Shown: piece by piece, positions 1 through 8,357 of the stretch
Position numbering within the stretch: position 1 is the first letter of the stretch
Layout of the letters: each line of letters begins with the position of its first letter
Assembly: GCA_012032065.1 (NCBI GenBank)
Contig: JAAURV010000065.1
Location: forward strand, 1 to 11,468
From: Hyphomicrobiales bacterium
Lineage (GTDB): Bacteria > Pseudomonadota > Alphaproteobacteria > Rhizobiales > Aestuariivirgaceae
Length of the DNA: 11,468 nt
Reading direction: 5' to 3'
Made by a program: the position numbers and the translations under genes
The notes under the pieces: model-generated
Told to the model about the DNA's origin: nothing
Seen by the model: only the letters and a program-made list of their open reading frames with translations
The model's database searches: none

Positions 1-29
1 AGCCCCGTGCCCCCACCGTCTCCAACCCC

Positions 30-81
30 TAGCGCAACGGGCGCTCAAGTGCGTAGCGGTTGAGTGCGGAAAGTTGCGCTA
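30..81. repeat. Long imperfect palindrome (two nested stems)
   Basis: The outer arms TAGCGCAAC (30-38) and GTTGCGCTA (73-81) are perfect reverse complements. Inside them GCGCTCAA (41-48) pairs with TTGAGTGC (60-67) with one G-T wobble, leaving an 11-base loop and small internal bulges (2 bases left, 5 bases right). No U-tract follows on either strand, so this is not a standard intrinsic terminator. It may be a repeat, a structured RNA or the tail of something outside the window. Its identity is unknown. Confidence 0.55.
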
Positions 82-95
82 AATTATTGATTTTC

Positions 96-143
96 GAGCA
101 CCTTATCGGCGATCAGTTGATTCCAACTGATCGCCGGGTGCTC
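96..143. repeat. 19-bp stem-loop with a 4-base bulge
   Basis: GAGCACC (96-102) pairs with GGTGCTC (137-143). After a bulge TTAT (103-106), the 12-base arm CGGCGATCAGTT (107-118) pairs perfectly with AACTGATCGCCG (125-136) around a 6-base loop. This is far more pairing than expected by chance in 48 bases. There is no T-run after it on either strand. It lies about 100 bases upstream of the first gene and only 14 bases after the preceding palindrome, so the two may be one element. Confidence 0.6.
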
Positions 144-242
144 TAGGCCGCGATGAGCCGGCGTTTTCCATCGCCTCAGGTGCTGGTTGCCGGTGCAGCG
201 CCAATCGGTTAGGAGGTCTCCTGTACAATCGACGGTAGAATC

Positions 243-767
243 ATGCACATAATTCTTGGCGTTCTGGCCATCCTTGGCGGATTGGCTTTCTGGTGGTGGC
301 GGATGAAGGCGGTCTCCGAGGCTGCCAGCGAAGTGACCGACGTGGCTGGCCGGGCCTGGGGCAAATACAAGCGTTATAAATTCCGCAAGAAGGTCGAGGA
401 CTCGCCGGTCGAGGCTGTTGACGATCCGGTTGCCGCCGCCGCCGTCATGATGATCGCGCTGGTCAAGGAAGAAGGACCGCTCACGCCGCAAGCCGAAGAG
501 GCCATCCGCATGGAAGCCACGGCTGTCATGCAAGTGGATGACCCAACCGAACTCATGGTGTTCTCGAAATGGGTGGCGGATCACGTAAGCGACGCCAACA
601 ATGTCTCGCTGCGCTACGCGAAACTCTGGGCAGGGGCGCTAAGCCGCGACGAGCGTTTGGAACTTGTCGAAATGGTCGAACGCGCGGTATCGGCTGTAGC
701 GCCCGTAACCCCCAACCAGCGCAACAAGATCGCCAAACTCCGCGAAAGACTGGGACTGCTGAACTGA
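243..767 (+). CDS. Membrane-anchored helical protein, TerB-like, function unknown
   Basis: The protein has 174 aa. Residues 3-20 form one strongly hydrophobic segment ending in WWWR, which should anchor the protein in the inner membrane. A basic stretch follows (KYKRYKFRKK, about residues 40-49), suggesting the rest is cytoplasmic. Residues 60-150 are mostly amphipathic helices with alternating acidic and Ala-rich stretches (VMMIALVKEEGPLTPQAEEA), which resembles the TerB/DjlA-N all-helical fold; that is a pattern impression, not a proven match. The C terminus is basic and helical. The ATG at 243 is the first possible start after an in-frame stop at 210-212. Its Shine-Dalgarno sequence is unclear: a perfect AGGAGG lies at 211-216 but is 26 bases away. 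The gene stands alone, with structured repeats on both sides. I do not recognise a named gene. Confidence 0.75.
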   Translation: MHIILGVLAILGGLAFWWWRMKAVSEAASEVTDVAGRAWGKYKRYKFRKKVEDSPVEAVDDPVAAAAVMMIALVKEEGPLTPQAEEAIRMEATAVMQVDDPTELMVFSKWVADHVSDANNVSLRYAKLWAGALSRDERLELVEMVERAVSAVAPVTPNQRNKIAKLRERLGLLN

Positions 768-875
768 CACTTGCAGATAGCGTTCGACGGCGGACTTTGT
801 CCTGAAAAATCGGCCCCGGGGGACCTCAATTCAACCGGGCCATGTCACCAAGCCAAGGTCAAGAGTCAACTCTGC

Positions 876-926
876 GAGCCGCTGGTATTACCAGTGGCTC
901 CTCCGCATGAAGCGGAGGATGACGGG
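876..926. repeat. Two abutting hairpins, one of the CCGTCATCCT repeat family
   Basis: The first hairpin is an 11-bp stem: GAGCCGCTGGT (876-886) and ACCAGTGGCTC (890-900), with a 3-base loop and one G-T wobble. The second is TCCTCCGC (899-906) and GCGGAGGA (912-919), followed by TGACGGG. Read on the minus strand, the second begins CCGTCATCCT like the element at 2019-2104, so it looks like a half-copy of that family. The surrounding 768-1066 contains no convincing gene; its short open frames lack family features and ribosome sites. Confidence 0.6.
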
Positions 927-1031
927 TGTTGGATGGTGAAGTGCTCCTGCGCGAGGCGGTGACGGAGTGGACCCCATGCCGGGCTCCGAACCCAACCCGC
1001 CAACTCCATCACGCTCTCCCTCACTTCAATC

Positions 1032-1050
1032 ATTCCCGCGAAGCGGGGAT
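1032..1050. repeat. Half-copy palindrome (CATTCCCGC-GAA-GCGGGGAT)
   Basis: ATTCCCGC (1032-1039) pairs with GCGGGGAT (1043-1050) around a GAA loop with one wobble pair. The core CATTCC-SGC-GAA is shared with the right-hand hairpin of the 2019-2104 element when that hairpin is read on the minus strand. It ends 16 bases before the -35 box of the following gene, so it may mark the upstream limit of that promoter. Confidence 0.5.
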
Positions 1051-1066
1051 GGGTGAGAAATAGTCC

Positions 1067-1094
1067 TTGACAAGGTTTTGGAAGCCTCTATGTA
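1067..1094 (+). promoter_or_regulatory. Predicted sigma70-type promoter of the SOS-linked gene
   Basis: A perfect -35 hexamer TTGACA lies at 1067-1072. A weak -10 candidate, TATGTA (1089-1094), follows with 16-base spacing. TATGTT (1094-1099) is an alternative but sits 21 bases away. Either -10 directly abuts or overlaps the LexA box, as expected for a repressed promoter. Confidence 0.55.
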
Positions 1095-1095
1095 T

Positions 1096-1110
1096 GTTCG
1101 CTATATGTTC
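1096..1110 (+). promoter_or_regulatory. Alphaproteobacterial LexA (SOS) box, GTTC-N7-GTTC
   Basis: The site reads GTTC (1096-1099), GCTATAT (1100-1106), GTTC (1107-1110). Both half-sites are exact, the spacer is exactly seven bases, and each is preceded by T (TGTTC-N6-TGTTC). In alphaproteobacteria LexA binds the direct repeat GTTCN7GTTC rather than the E. coli CTG-N10-CAG palindrome. The box lies just downstream of a perfect TTGACA, over the expected -10/+1 region, and 18 bases before the ATG of the next gene. That placement is ideal for repression. Binding is inferred from sequence only. Confidence 0.7.
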
Positions 1111-1127
1111 TAACAAAGAGTAACCCC

Positions 1128-1832
1128 ATGGACTGGGACTTGGCAATGAACCGGAACCGGGATGCGCTTTTGCGCATCGTGGCGTCGTTGTTTGCCATGC
1201 TCGGGCTTGGCGAGAGCGCGGTCATCGAGCGGATTCCCCGCACGCTGCACACCGCTATCCTGCGCATTCTCCGGCCTGCCGAAGCTGCTGTCCGCCGATT
1301 GATTGTCGCCGCTGCAAGGGGAATGGCGGTTAAGCCCGCGGTTCCGCGTGCTGGCCCTGTGGAACGCATTGCCGGGAAGGGGAAGAGCAGCACCAAGCGT
1401 CCCGCTTTCCGGCTCGAGGACATCCGTTCGCCGATGGCGCCTCCCGAGTCTCGCCCGAAACACGCGCTCAAAAGTTTTTCCCCCGCCGATCTCACTCCCG
1501 CAGCCCTCCGCGCCTTGCACCGGAAGAGCCGCGATCTCGTCGCCAAATCCAAACCCGCTCCGCCCAAGGACGGCAAAGTCAATGCCGGTTCTCTCGCCCG
1601 CAGGCTTGAAGCGATCAAAGGCGCGCTTGACGATCTGTCCGGCCAGGCCAAGCGTCTCCTGCGCTGGAAGGCGCGGCGGGAGAGGACTTCAAAAGTACGA
1701 TTGATCTACACCAACCCCATCCGCCCCGGTCCACCGCCTTATGTCCACAAGAAGCCGCGCCACGAAGTCGAAGAGGTTCTTCGTGACTGCCATTGGCTGG
1801 CATGGGAAGCGAGAAAGCTCGATAGCTCCTAA
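1128..1832 (+). CDS. Conserved-looking basic protein of unknown function, probably SOS-induced
   Basis: The protein has 234 aa and is rich in Arg, Lys, Pro and Ala. Residues 11-27 form a short hydrophobic helix and residues 52-68 an amphipathic helix; neither is a clear signal peptide. A Pro/Lys-rich linker spans about 70-150. A charged helical segment covers 155-187 (ARRLEAIKGALDDL onward), and a C-terminal block has PPPYVHKKPRHEVEEVLRDC then HWLAWEA, with the only cysteine at 221. I have the impression that this C-terminal block recurs in unnamed Hyphomicrobiales proteins, but I know no function. The ATG at 1128 is preceded by AAAGAG (1116-1121); an in-frame ATG at 1146 is an alternative. 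The promoter carries a LexA box, so induction by DNA damage is predicted. The gene is monocistronic, with about 640 non-coding bases behind it. The basic composition would suit nucleic-acid or membrane binding, but that is speculation. Confidence 0.75.
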   Translation: MDWDLAMNRNRDALLRIVASLFAMLGLGESAVIERIPRTLHTAILRILRPAEAAVRRLIVAAARGMAVKPAVPRAGPVERIAGKGKSSTKRPAFRLEDIRSPMAPPESRPKHALKSFSPADLTPAALRALHRKSRDLVAKSKPAPPKDGKVNAGSLARRLEAIKGALDDLSGQAKRLLRWKARRERTSKVRLIYTNPIRPGPPPYVHKKPRHEVEEVLRDCHWLAWEARKLDSS

Positions 1833-1871
1833 TTGTCTCCGCATCCCCACAACCAATCGCCACACTCTCCA

Positions 1872-1941
1872 TGGCCGGGCTTCGACCCGGCCACCCAGAC
1901 TGCTTTGACCAGTTGCTGGTGGCCGGGTCAAAGCCCGGCCA
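1872..1941. repeat. Paired-hairpin element with TGGCCGGG arms
   Basis: Hairpin 1 is TGGCCGGG (1872-1879) and CCCGGCCA (1886-1893). Hairpin 2 is TGGCCGGG (1920-1927) and CCCGGCCA (1934-1941). The two units are also inverted relative to each other: 1872-1894 and 1919-1941 are reverse complements at 22 of 23 positions. The element therefore can form either two small hairpins or one long one. It lies 39 bases after the SOS-linked gene. No U-tract follows, so it is a repeat first and at most a weak terminator. Confidence 0.65.
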
Positions 1942-2018
1942 CTGAGAGAATTTGGGCGTTGCCGACCGCTGCCGCTTGCCCGTATCCAGTTCAAAACCCC
2001 TTCTTCCATCTCCCAAAA

Positions 2019-2104
2019 CCGTCATCCTGGCGAACGCCAGGATCCATAGCTCCGAAAAGCGGATCGTTCGGCGCCATGGATTCCGGCTTTCGCCGGAATG
2101 ACGG
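2019..2104. repeat. 86-bp paired-hairpin (REP/MITE-like) element
   Basis: Left unit 2019-2047 begins CCGTCATCC, and its stem is ATCCTGGC (2024-2031) with GCCAGGAT (2036-2043). Right unit 2076-2104 ends GGAATGACGG, and its stem is ATTCCGGC (2080-2087) with GCCGGAAT (2092-2099). The two units are reverse complements of each other at 24 of 29 positions. Four of the five differences are two compensated base-pair changes that keep both stems intact; the fifth is in the loop. The remaining non-coding sequence to 2477 holds no supported gene. It includes a 6-bp stem CCGGCC/GGCCGG (2359-2375) and the acnA promoter region. Confidence 0.7.
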
Positions 2105-2410
2105 CTGAAGTGAGAGCAAGGAATTACTCAGAACGCCAATCTCTTTTCATCGCAACCAGCAACCATCACTCGGGCGAGAAGCCGGACCGCATCGATCGTT
2201 CCCGCCGCTTGCGCACATTTCTTTCCCGGCACGCCTCATGTCCCGGATATACGGCTTGCCGCAAGCTAGCTCGGCTATCCCGGCCGAACGCGAAGCGGAT
2301 GGCGGTGATACATGAACGCGAAACTTTGGCGGAGAGGAGTTCCACTCGGCGATAAAGCCCGGCCCTGCTGGCCGGCTGGCTCAAACCCGCCATTCCTTCC
2401 AAGGGATGAT

Positions 2411-2439
2411 TTGTTTTGCGCCGCGATCCTCGCTATAGC
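2411..2439 (+). promoter_or_regulatory. Predicted acnA promoter
   Basis: TTGTTT (2411-2416) and TATAGC (2434-2439) are spaced by 17 bases and would start transcription about 30 bases before the acnA ATG. The -10 lies inside the perfect palindrome CGCTATAGCG (2431-2440), which could also be an operator. I see no obvious Irr or RirA iron box, although iron control of acnA would be plausible. Confidence 0.4.
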
Positions 2440-2477
2440 GGGCGCGAAAAATTCCACCTTTCAAAGAGGCAAACCCC

Positions 2478-5249
<2,772 letters not shown>

Positions 5250-5817
5250 CGGCAGGTGATACTCACATAAGTGGCGTCTGGCTTGGGCTTGACGCCAGCT
5301 TTGTCCAATGAGTCCTCCGGCCCGGACGGCCAGTTCCTGCGGCATTTGTTGGCGGCGAGAAATGCATCGAGCGCCGCCGTGCTTCCCTGCACCTCGATGA
5401 CCAGGCCAATTCCGGGATTGACGCAGCAGCCGATGTACTGGGTCATGTATTCCTCCTCCAGCACAAGGAGTGGATGGCCGAAGAGGGTCGCGGGCTTGCG
5501 CAGGCGGCGATAGTCGACATAGTCCGCCGCGTCGTCGGGCTTCCGCCTTACATGGCCTGACCTGATATAGGCTCGAATAGCGGCGCCCGGCTCCAGCGCG
5601 CGTTCGAACTCTTTGCCTGTTGGGGTCATTGCCTGACGGAGGAGATTCTCTTGCGGCGATAAATCGCCGGCTGCGGAATGCAGCGATGCAAGCACCGTCA
5701 GCAAAGCAACAAGAAACCACTTCATTGCAATCCTCGCATCAGCGTCCGCATTCACAATTCCATATTCGCTCCGCAAATTCGATGCTAGCATTGCGTCAGA
5801 AAATGAAGGAGGTTCCC

Positions 5818-6174
5818 ATGCCTTATGTCGATGGATTTGTGCTCCCGCTACCGAAGCGAAACCTGGAGAAGTACCGCGCCATGGCGCGCAAGGCCGGGAA
5901 AATCTGGATGAAGCATGGCGCGCTCGGCTATCACGAAGCAATCGAGGACGATGTGCCGGAAGGAAAGATCACGTCTTTCCCTCAATCGGTTAAGCGCATG
6001 AAGGGCGAGGCCGTGGTCTTCGCTTACGCCACTTACAAATCGCGCAAGCATCGCGATCAGGTGATGAAGAAGGTCATGAACGATCCTTACATGAAGAACT
6101 TCGACATGAAGCAGAACCCGTTCGACGGCAAACGCATGTTCTGGGGCGGCTTCAAGACTTTGGTAAGCTTCTAG
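5818..6174 (+). CDS. DUF1428 (YbaA-like) family protein
   Basis: The protein has 118 aa, a full-length member of the DUF1428 family that includes E. coli YbaA. Typical motifs in order are MPYVDGFVLPLP at the N terminus, HGALGYHE (33-40), DDVPEGKITSFPQSV, then KVMNDPYM and NPFDGKRMFWGGF near the C terminus. The fold is a ferredoxin-like (dimeric alpha/beta barrel) type, and no catalytic function is established. It has no signal peptide, so it is cytoplasmic. The start is fixed by a perfect AAGGAGG five bases before the ATG. The gene diverges from the secreted four-cysteine protein and is followed on the same strand by the DUF1223 gene after 88 bases, so co-transcription is possible. Confidence 0.93.
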   Translation: MPYVDGFVLPLPKRNLEKYRAMARKAGKIWMKHGALGYHEAIEDDVPEGKITSFPQSVKRMKGEAVVFAYATYKSRKHRDQVMKKVMNDPYMKNFDMKQNPFDGKRMFWGGFKTLVSF

Positions 6175-6262
6175 CTTAACCTTCCGTTAGGATACGGCTT
6201 TGTGATCGCGGCTCAACGCCTCGTGAGTGGCTTTATTGAGGCTCATCATACATATTGGCAGC

Positions 6263-7012
6263 ATGAACGGAACATGTGCCATCAACCGCCGCAATGTGCT
6301 CGCCTTGGGCGTGGGCGCGGCAGCACTTGCCGCAGGCTCGCCCGTCAGGGCGGGCAGCGGGTTCGCCCTCGTCGAACTCTTCACCAGCCAGGGCTGTTCG
6401 TCGTGTCCGCCGGCGGATGCCTACATGGAAGAGCTGCGGCACGAGAGAGGTGTCGTCGCGCTCTCCTACAATGTCGATTACTGGGACTATCTCGGCTGGC
6501 GCGACACGCTTGCCGCATCGGAGCATTCGCAGCGCCAATATGACTACGCCAAGGCGCGGGGCGACATGGACGTCTACACGCCGCAGGCCATCGTCAACGG
6601 CGGCAGTCATTACATCGGCGCCGACCGCAAGAAGATCGCGCCGGCCATCGTTTCCGCGCAAACTGACTCGGCGTCCTGGACGTCAGTCACCATTTCCGAA
6701 TCCGGATCCGAGATCGTGGTCGGCATCGCCGCCGGCAAAGCCCCGCCCGAGGCCACCGTGTGGTTCACCGCCGTTGCGCCAAGCGTCAAAGTGAAGATCG
6801 ACCGCGGCGAGAACAGCGGCAAGGAGATCGTCTATTCCAACGTGGTGCGCAAACTCCTGCCCATCGGCATGTGGCACGGGGCGGACACCAAGCTGTCGTT
6901 CAAGAAAGACAGTGTGCTGACGAAAGATTCGAAAGCGTGCGTTGCCATTGTCCAGGAGGGCAAGGCGGGCCGTGTTCTGGGCATGGGCCGCTGGGGCGAA
7001 ATCGGAGTCTGA
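6263..7012 (+). CDS. DUF1223 thioredoxin-fold exported protein
   Basis: The protein has 249 aa. The leader MNGTCAINRRNVLALGVGAA with a later AGSPVRA reads like an export signal; the RR pair (9-10) before a hydrophobic stretch fits a Tat signal, although a Sec signal cannot be excluded. The mature N terminus has LVELFTSQGCSSCPPADA, the DUF1223 signature; C45 and C48 form a CxxC redox pair like that of thioredoxins. NVDYWDYLGWRD (about 75-86) and YTPQAIVNG (about 109-117) are other family blocks. The C-terminal half is a beta-rich domain. I chose ATG 6263 over an in-frame GTG at 6227 because it puts the leader in normal position; neither has a strong ribosome site. The likely role is thiol-disulfide chemistry in the envelope, but the substrate is unknown. 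Its stop is 10 bases from that of the convergent ClpP-like gene. Confidence 0.9.
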   Translation: MNGTCAINRRNVLALGVGAAALAAGSPVRAGSGFALVELFTSQGCSSCPPADAYMEELRHERGVVALSYNVDYWDYLGWRDTLAASEHSQRQYDYAKARGDMDVYTPQAIVNGGSHYIGADRKKIAPAIVSAQTDSASWTSVTISESGSEIVVGIAAGKAPPEATVWFTAVAPSVKVKIDRGENSGKEIVYSNVVRKLLPIGMWHGADTKLSFKKDSVLTKDSKACVAIVQEGKAGRVLGMGRWGEIGV

Positions 7013-7022
7013 TTTCGGATCG

Positions 7023-7925
7023 CTACTGCGCCGACGCCGGCCCGCAATTTCCGGCGGGCGGCGATCGTCCGCAAATGTCGTCGCCGACGTAATTCGAAAC
7101 CTTGCTGGTATCGTTCACCAGCCGCAACGCCACGAGTTCCGCCGGATTTGCGAAGTACAGCCGGCCGGGCGGCGCCTTGTCCATGTAGTCGAGAATTTGC
7201 TGGTTGATTCCCGCCGCCTTGAAATAGGTGACGAGTTTATTGCGGAAACCCTTCGGCAGTTTGGTGGAGGTCCATGTGGTGCGCTTGCTGCTCACCACTT
7301 TTCGGCTCACCACTTTCTTCTTGCCCTTCACGACGCGGTAGGTTTCGAGAATCCGCTGCCGGTCGCGGTACCACGTGGTCTGAATCTGATGCAGGCCGAC
7401 GGACGCATTGGGCGCGGATATGCGTTTCGCGCCGGCGGCGAGGATGAGCGTGCAGGCCGAGTTGCAGTAGCTCCGCGACATGTCGGAATAGCCCGGATAG
7501 ACCGGTGCTTTGATCTTGGCGAACTCGCAGGACTTCTCGCGTGGCCCGCATTTCGCGAACCGGGCATCGGCGACAACGGTATCGAGTTTCTTGGCCATGA
7601 TGAGCCGGCCGATATCCATGGCCGCGTTCACATCGCCGCCAGGCGAGCGCAGCAGCACGGGAAGTTTCCTGTCGCCCACCTGTTTCAAGACCTTCCGGAA
7701 GCGGCCGGGCGTGCCGGACGTGATCCGTCCATCGGCGAAAATCCACATGGGGCAGTTAGGCTCGCACTTCTTGAAGGCGCTGCGCATGATCACAACGGTC
7801 ATGGCGTCGTCGGGCGCCGCCGAGCGCTTGGCTTTCTTCTTCTTGGCCGCCAAGCCCAAGTCCGCGCCCAGTCCCATCACCAGAACCAGAACCAGACACA
7901 AGAGAATACGCAATACGAACGTCAT
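7023..7925 (-). CDS. Periplasmic ClpP/crotonase-fold serine-protease-like protein
   Basis: The protein has 300 aa. Residues 1-26 (MTFVLRILLCLVLVLVMGLG and on) are a signal peptide or anchor, followed by a Lys-rich stretch. The ClpP-like core is visible: LRSPGGDVNAAMDIGRLI (92-109), then SYCNSACTLILAAGAKRI (152-169) and GLHQIQT (177-183). By comparison with ClpP, the nucleophile would be S156 in CNSAC and the base H179. Eight cysteines (54, 58, 126, 133, 154, 158, 285, 294) suggest disulfides in the periplasm. A Lys/Arg-rich insert lies at 197-217. This resembles the predicted periplasmic proteins of COG3904, whose substrates are unknown. ATG 7925 has GAGGGG eight bases upstream; the frame can also start at 7955 (10 more residues) or 7931. 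It converges on the DUF1223 gene. Confidence 0.85.
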   Translation of the reverse strand: MTFVLRILLCLVLVLVMGLGADLGLAAKKKKAKRSAAPDDAMTVVIMRSAFKKCEPNCPMWIFADGRITSGTPGRFRKVLKQVGDRKLPVLLRSPGGDVNAAMDIGRLIMAKKLDTVVADARFAKCGPREKSCEFAKIKAPVYPGYSDMSRSYCNSACTLILAAGAKRISAPNASVGLHQIQTTWYRDRQRILETYRVVKGKKKVVSRKVVSSKRTTWTSTKLPKGFRNKLVTYFKAAGINQQILDYMDKAPPGRLYFANPAELVALRLVNDTSKVSNYVGDDICGRSPPAGNCGPASAQ

Positions 7926-8012
7926 CGCCATCGCCCCTCGGGAATGCGAGGTCATTGAAGCACAAGTTCAGGCAATTGCAAATTGGCTTGCGCGGATGGT
8001 TAAGCCGTCCGT

Positions 8013-8045
8013 TTCACCCCTCCCGGATTTTCGGGGAGGGGTGAA
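8013..8045. repeat. 12-bp GC-rich hairpin (CCCCTCCC type)
   Basis: TTCACCCCTCCC (8013-8024) pairs perfectly with GGGAGGGGTGAA (8034-8045) around a 9-base loop. Neither strand has a U-tract after it. It lies 10 bases beyond the stop of the RTX-like fragment and could weakly end that transcript. Its CCCTCCC/GGGAGGG arms resemble those in the larger element at 9369-9513. Confidence 0.5.
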
Positions 8046-8055
8046 GATATGAGCT

Positions 8056-8238
8056 TCACACCACCAGGATATCGGCGTTGGTCATGGTGGCCGCGGCTTG
8101 CAAGTCGGCGACCATCACCGCAACGCCGCCGCCGTTTCCGTCCGCGTCGAACCACAGGGTCCTGCCGGCGGCCGCAACGATGAAGTCATCGAAACTATTG
8201 CCAGGATAGTTAGGCATAGCGGTCTCCATGACCAGCAC
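8056..8238 (-). pseudogene. Orphan C-terminal fragment of an RTX-type (Ca-binding) protein
   Basis: This frame encodes about 60 aa, or 53 aa from the better start at 8217, which has GGAG six bases upstream. The sequence FDDFIVAAAGRTLWFDADG then NGGG, ending TNADILVV, matches the way many secreted RTX/hemolysin-type calcium-binding proteins end (LWFDADGNG... then a ...AADFIVV-like tail). That tail carries the type I secretion signal in the family. No GGXGXDXXX repeats occur upstream: the frame is closed by a stop at 8263-8265, and 8266-8357 shows none. So this is either a relic of a decayed RTX gene or a very small orphan tail. The family call rests on pattern resemblance. Confidence 0.5.
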
Positions 8239-8321
8239 GAGGCGGTCTTCGCCGCACCGGTGTCACTGCCCCATCTCGCATTCACCTGGATGTAGATGTT
8301 ATGTGTTTGCGGCTGAAGACG

Positions 8322-8342
8322 GTGTGAACGGGCCGTTCACGC
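8322..8342 (-). terminator. Possible transcription-end hairpin of the M23 peptidase gene
   Basis: GTGAACG (8324-8330) and CGTTCAC (8334-8340) form a perfect 7-bp stem with a 3-base loop, extendable by two pairs. It lies 17 bases after the stop of the peptidase gene read on the minus strand. No run of T follows, so termination is uncertain. Confidence 0.3.
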
Positions 8343-8357
8343 AAAATTCAAAGAGAA

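Noticed and set aside
30..81. Integron attC site (GTT/AAC arms at the ends of an imperfect palindrome)
   Set aside because: The arms GCGCAAC and GTTGCGC break the RYYYAAC/GTTRRRY rule at one position each, the element is short, the bulges are not attC-like, and no second site follows the gene at 243-767.
211..216. Perfect AGGAGG as ribosome site for the gene at 243
   Set aside because: The ATG is 26 bases downstream and no ATG, GTG or TTG lies at normal distance. The AGGAG/CTCCT pair here may be just a small palindrome.
768..1066. Possible small gene or terminator after the TerB-like gene
   Set aside because: Only weak stems (e.g. GGCCC 812-816 with GGGCC 837-841) without T-runs, and short frames without support.
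2098..2402. Short open frames on both strands in the gap before acnA
   Set aside because: They start inside the repeat or lack ribosome sites, their composition is Arg/Ser-rich as expected for random GC-rich frames, and no family is recognisable.
6176..6190. CtrA-like site TTAA-N7-TTAG upstream of the DUF1223 gene
   Set aside because: The second half-site departs from TTAA, and a single imperfect match of this short AT-rich motif is weak evidence.
6942..7958. Open frame of 338 codons on the plus strand across the ClpP-like gene
   Set aside because: It is antisense to a gene with SPGGD, CNSAC and HQ motifs and has no family features of its own.
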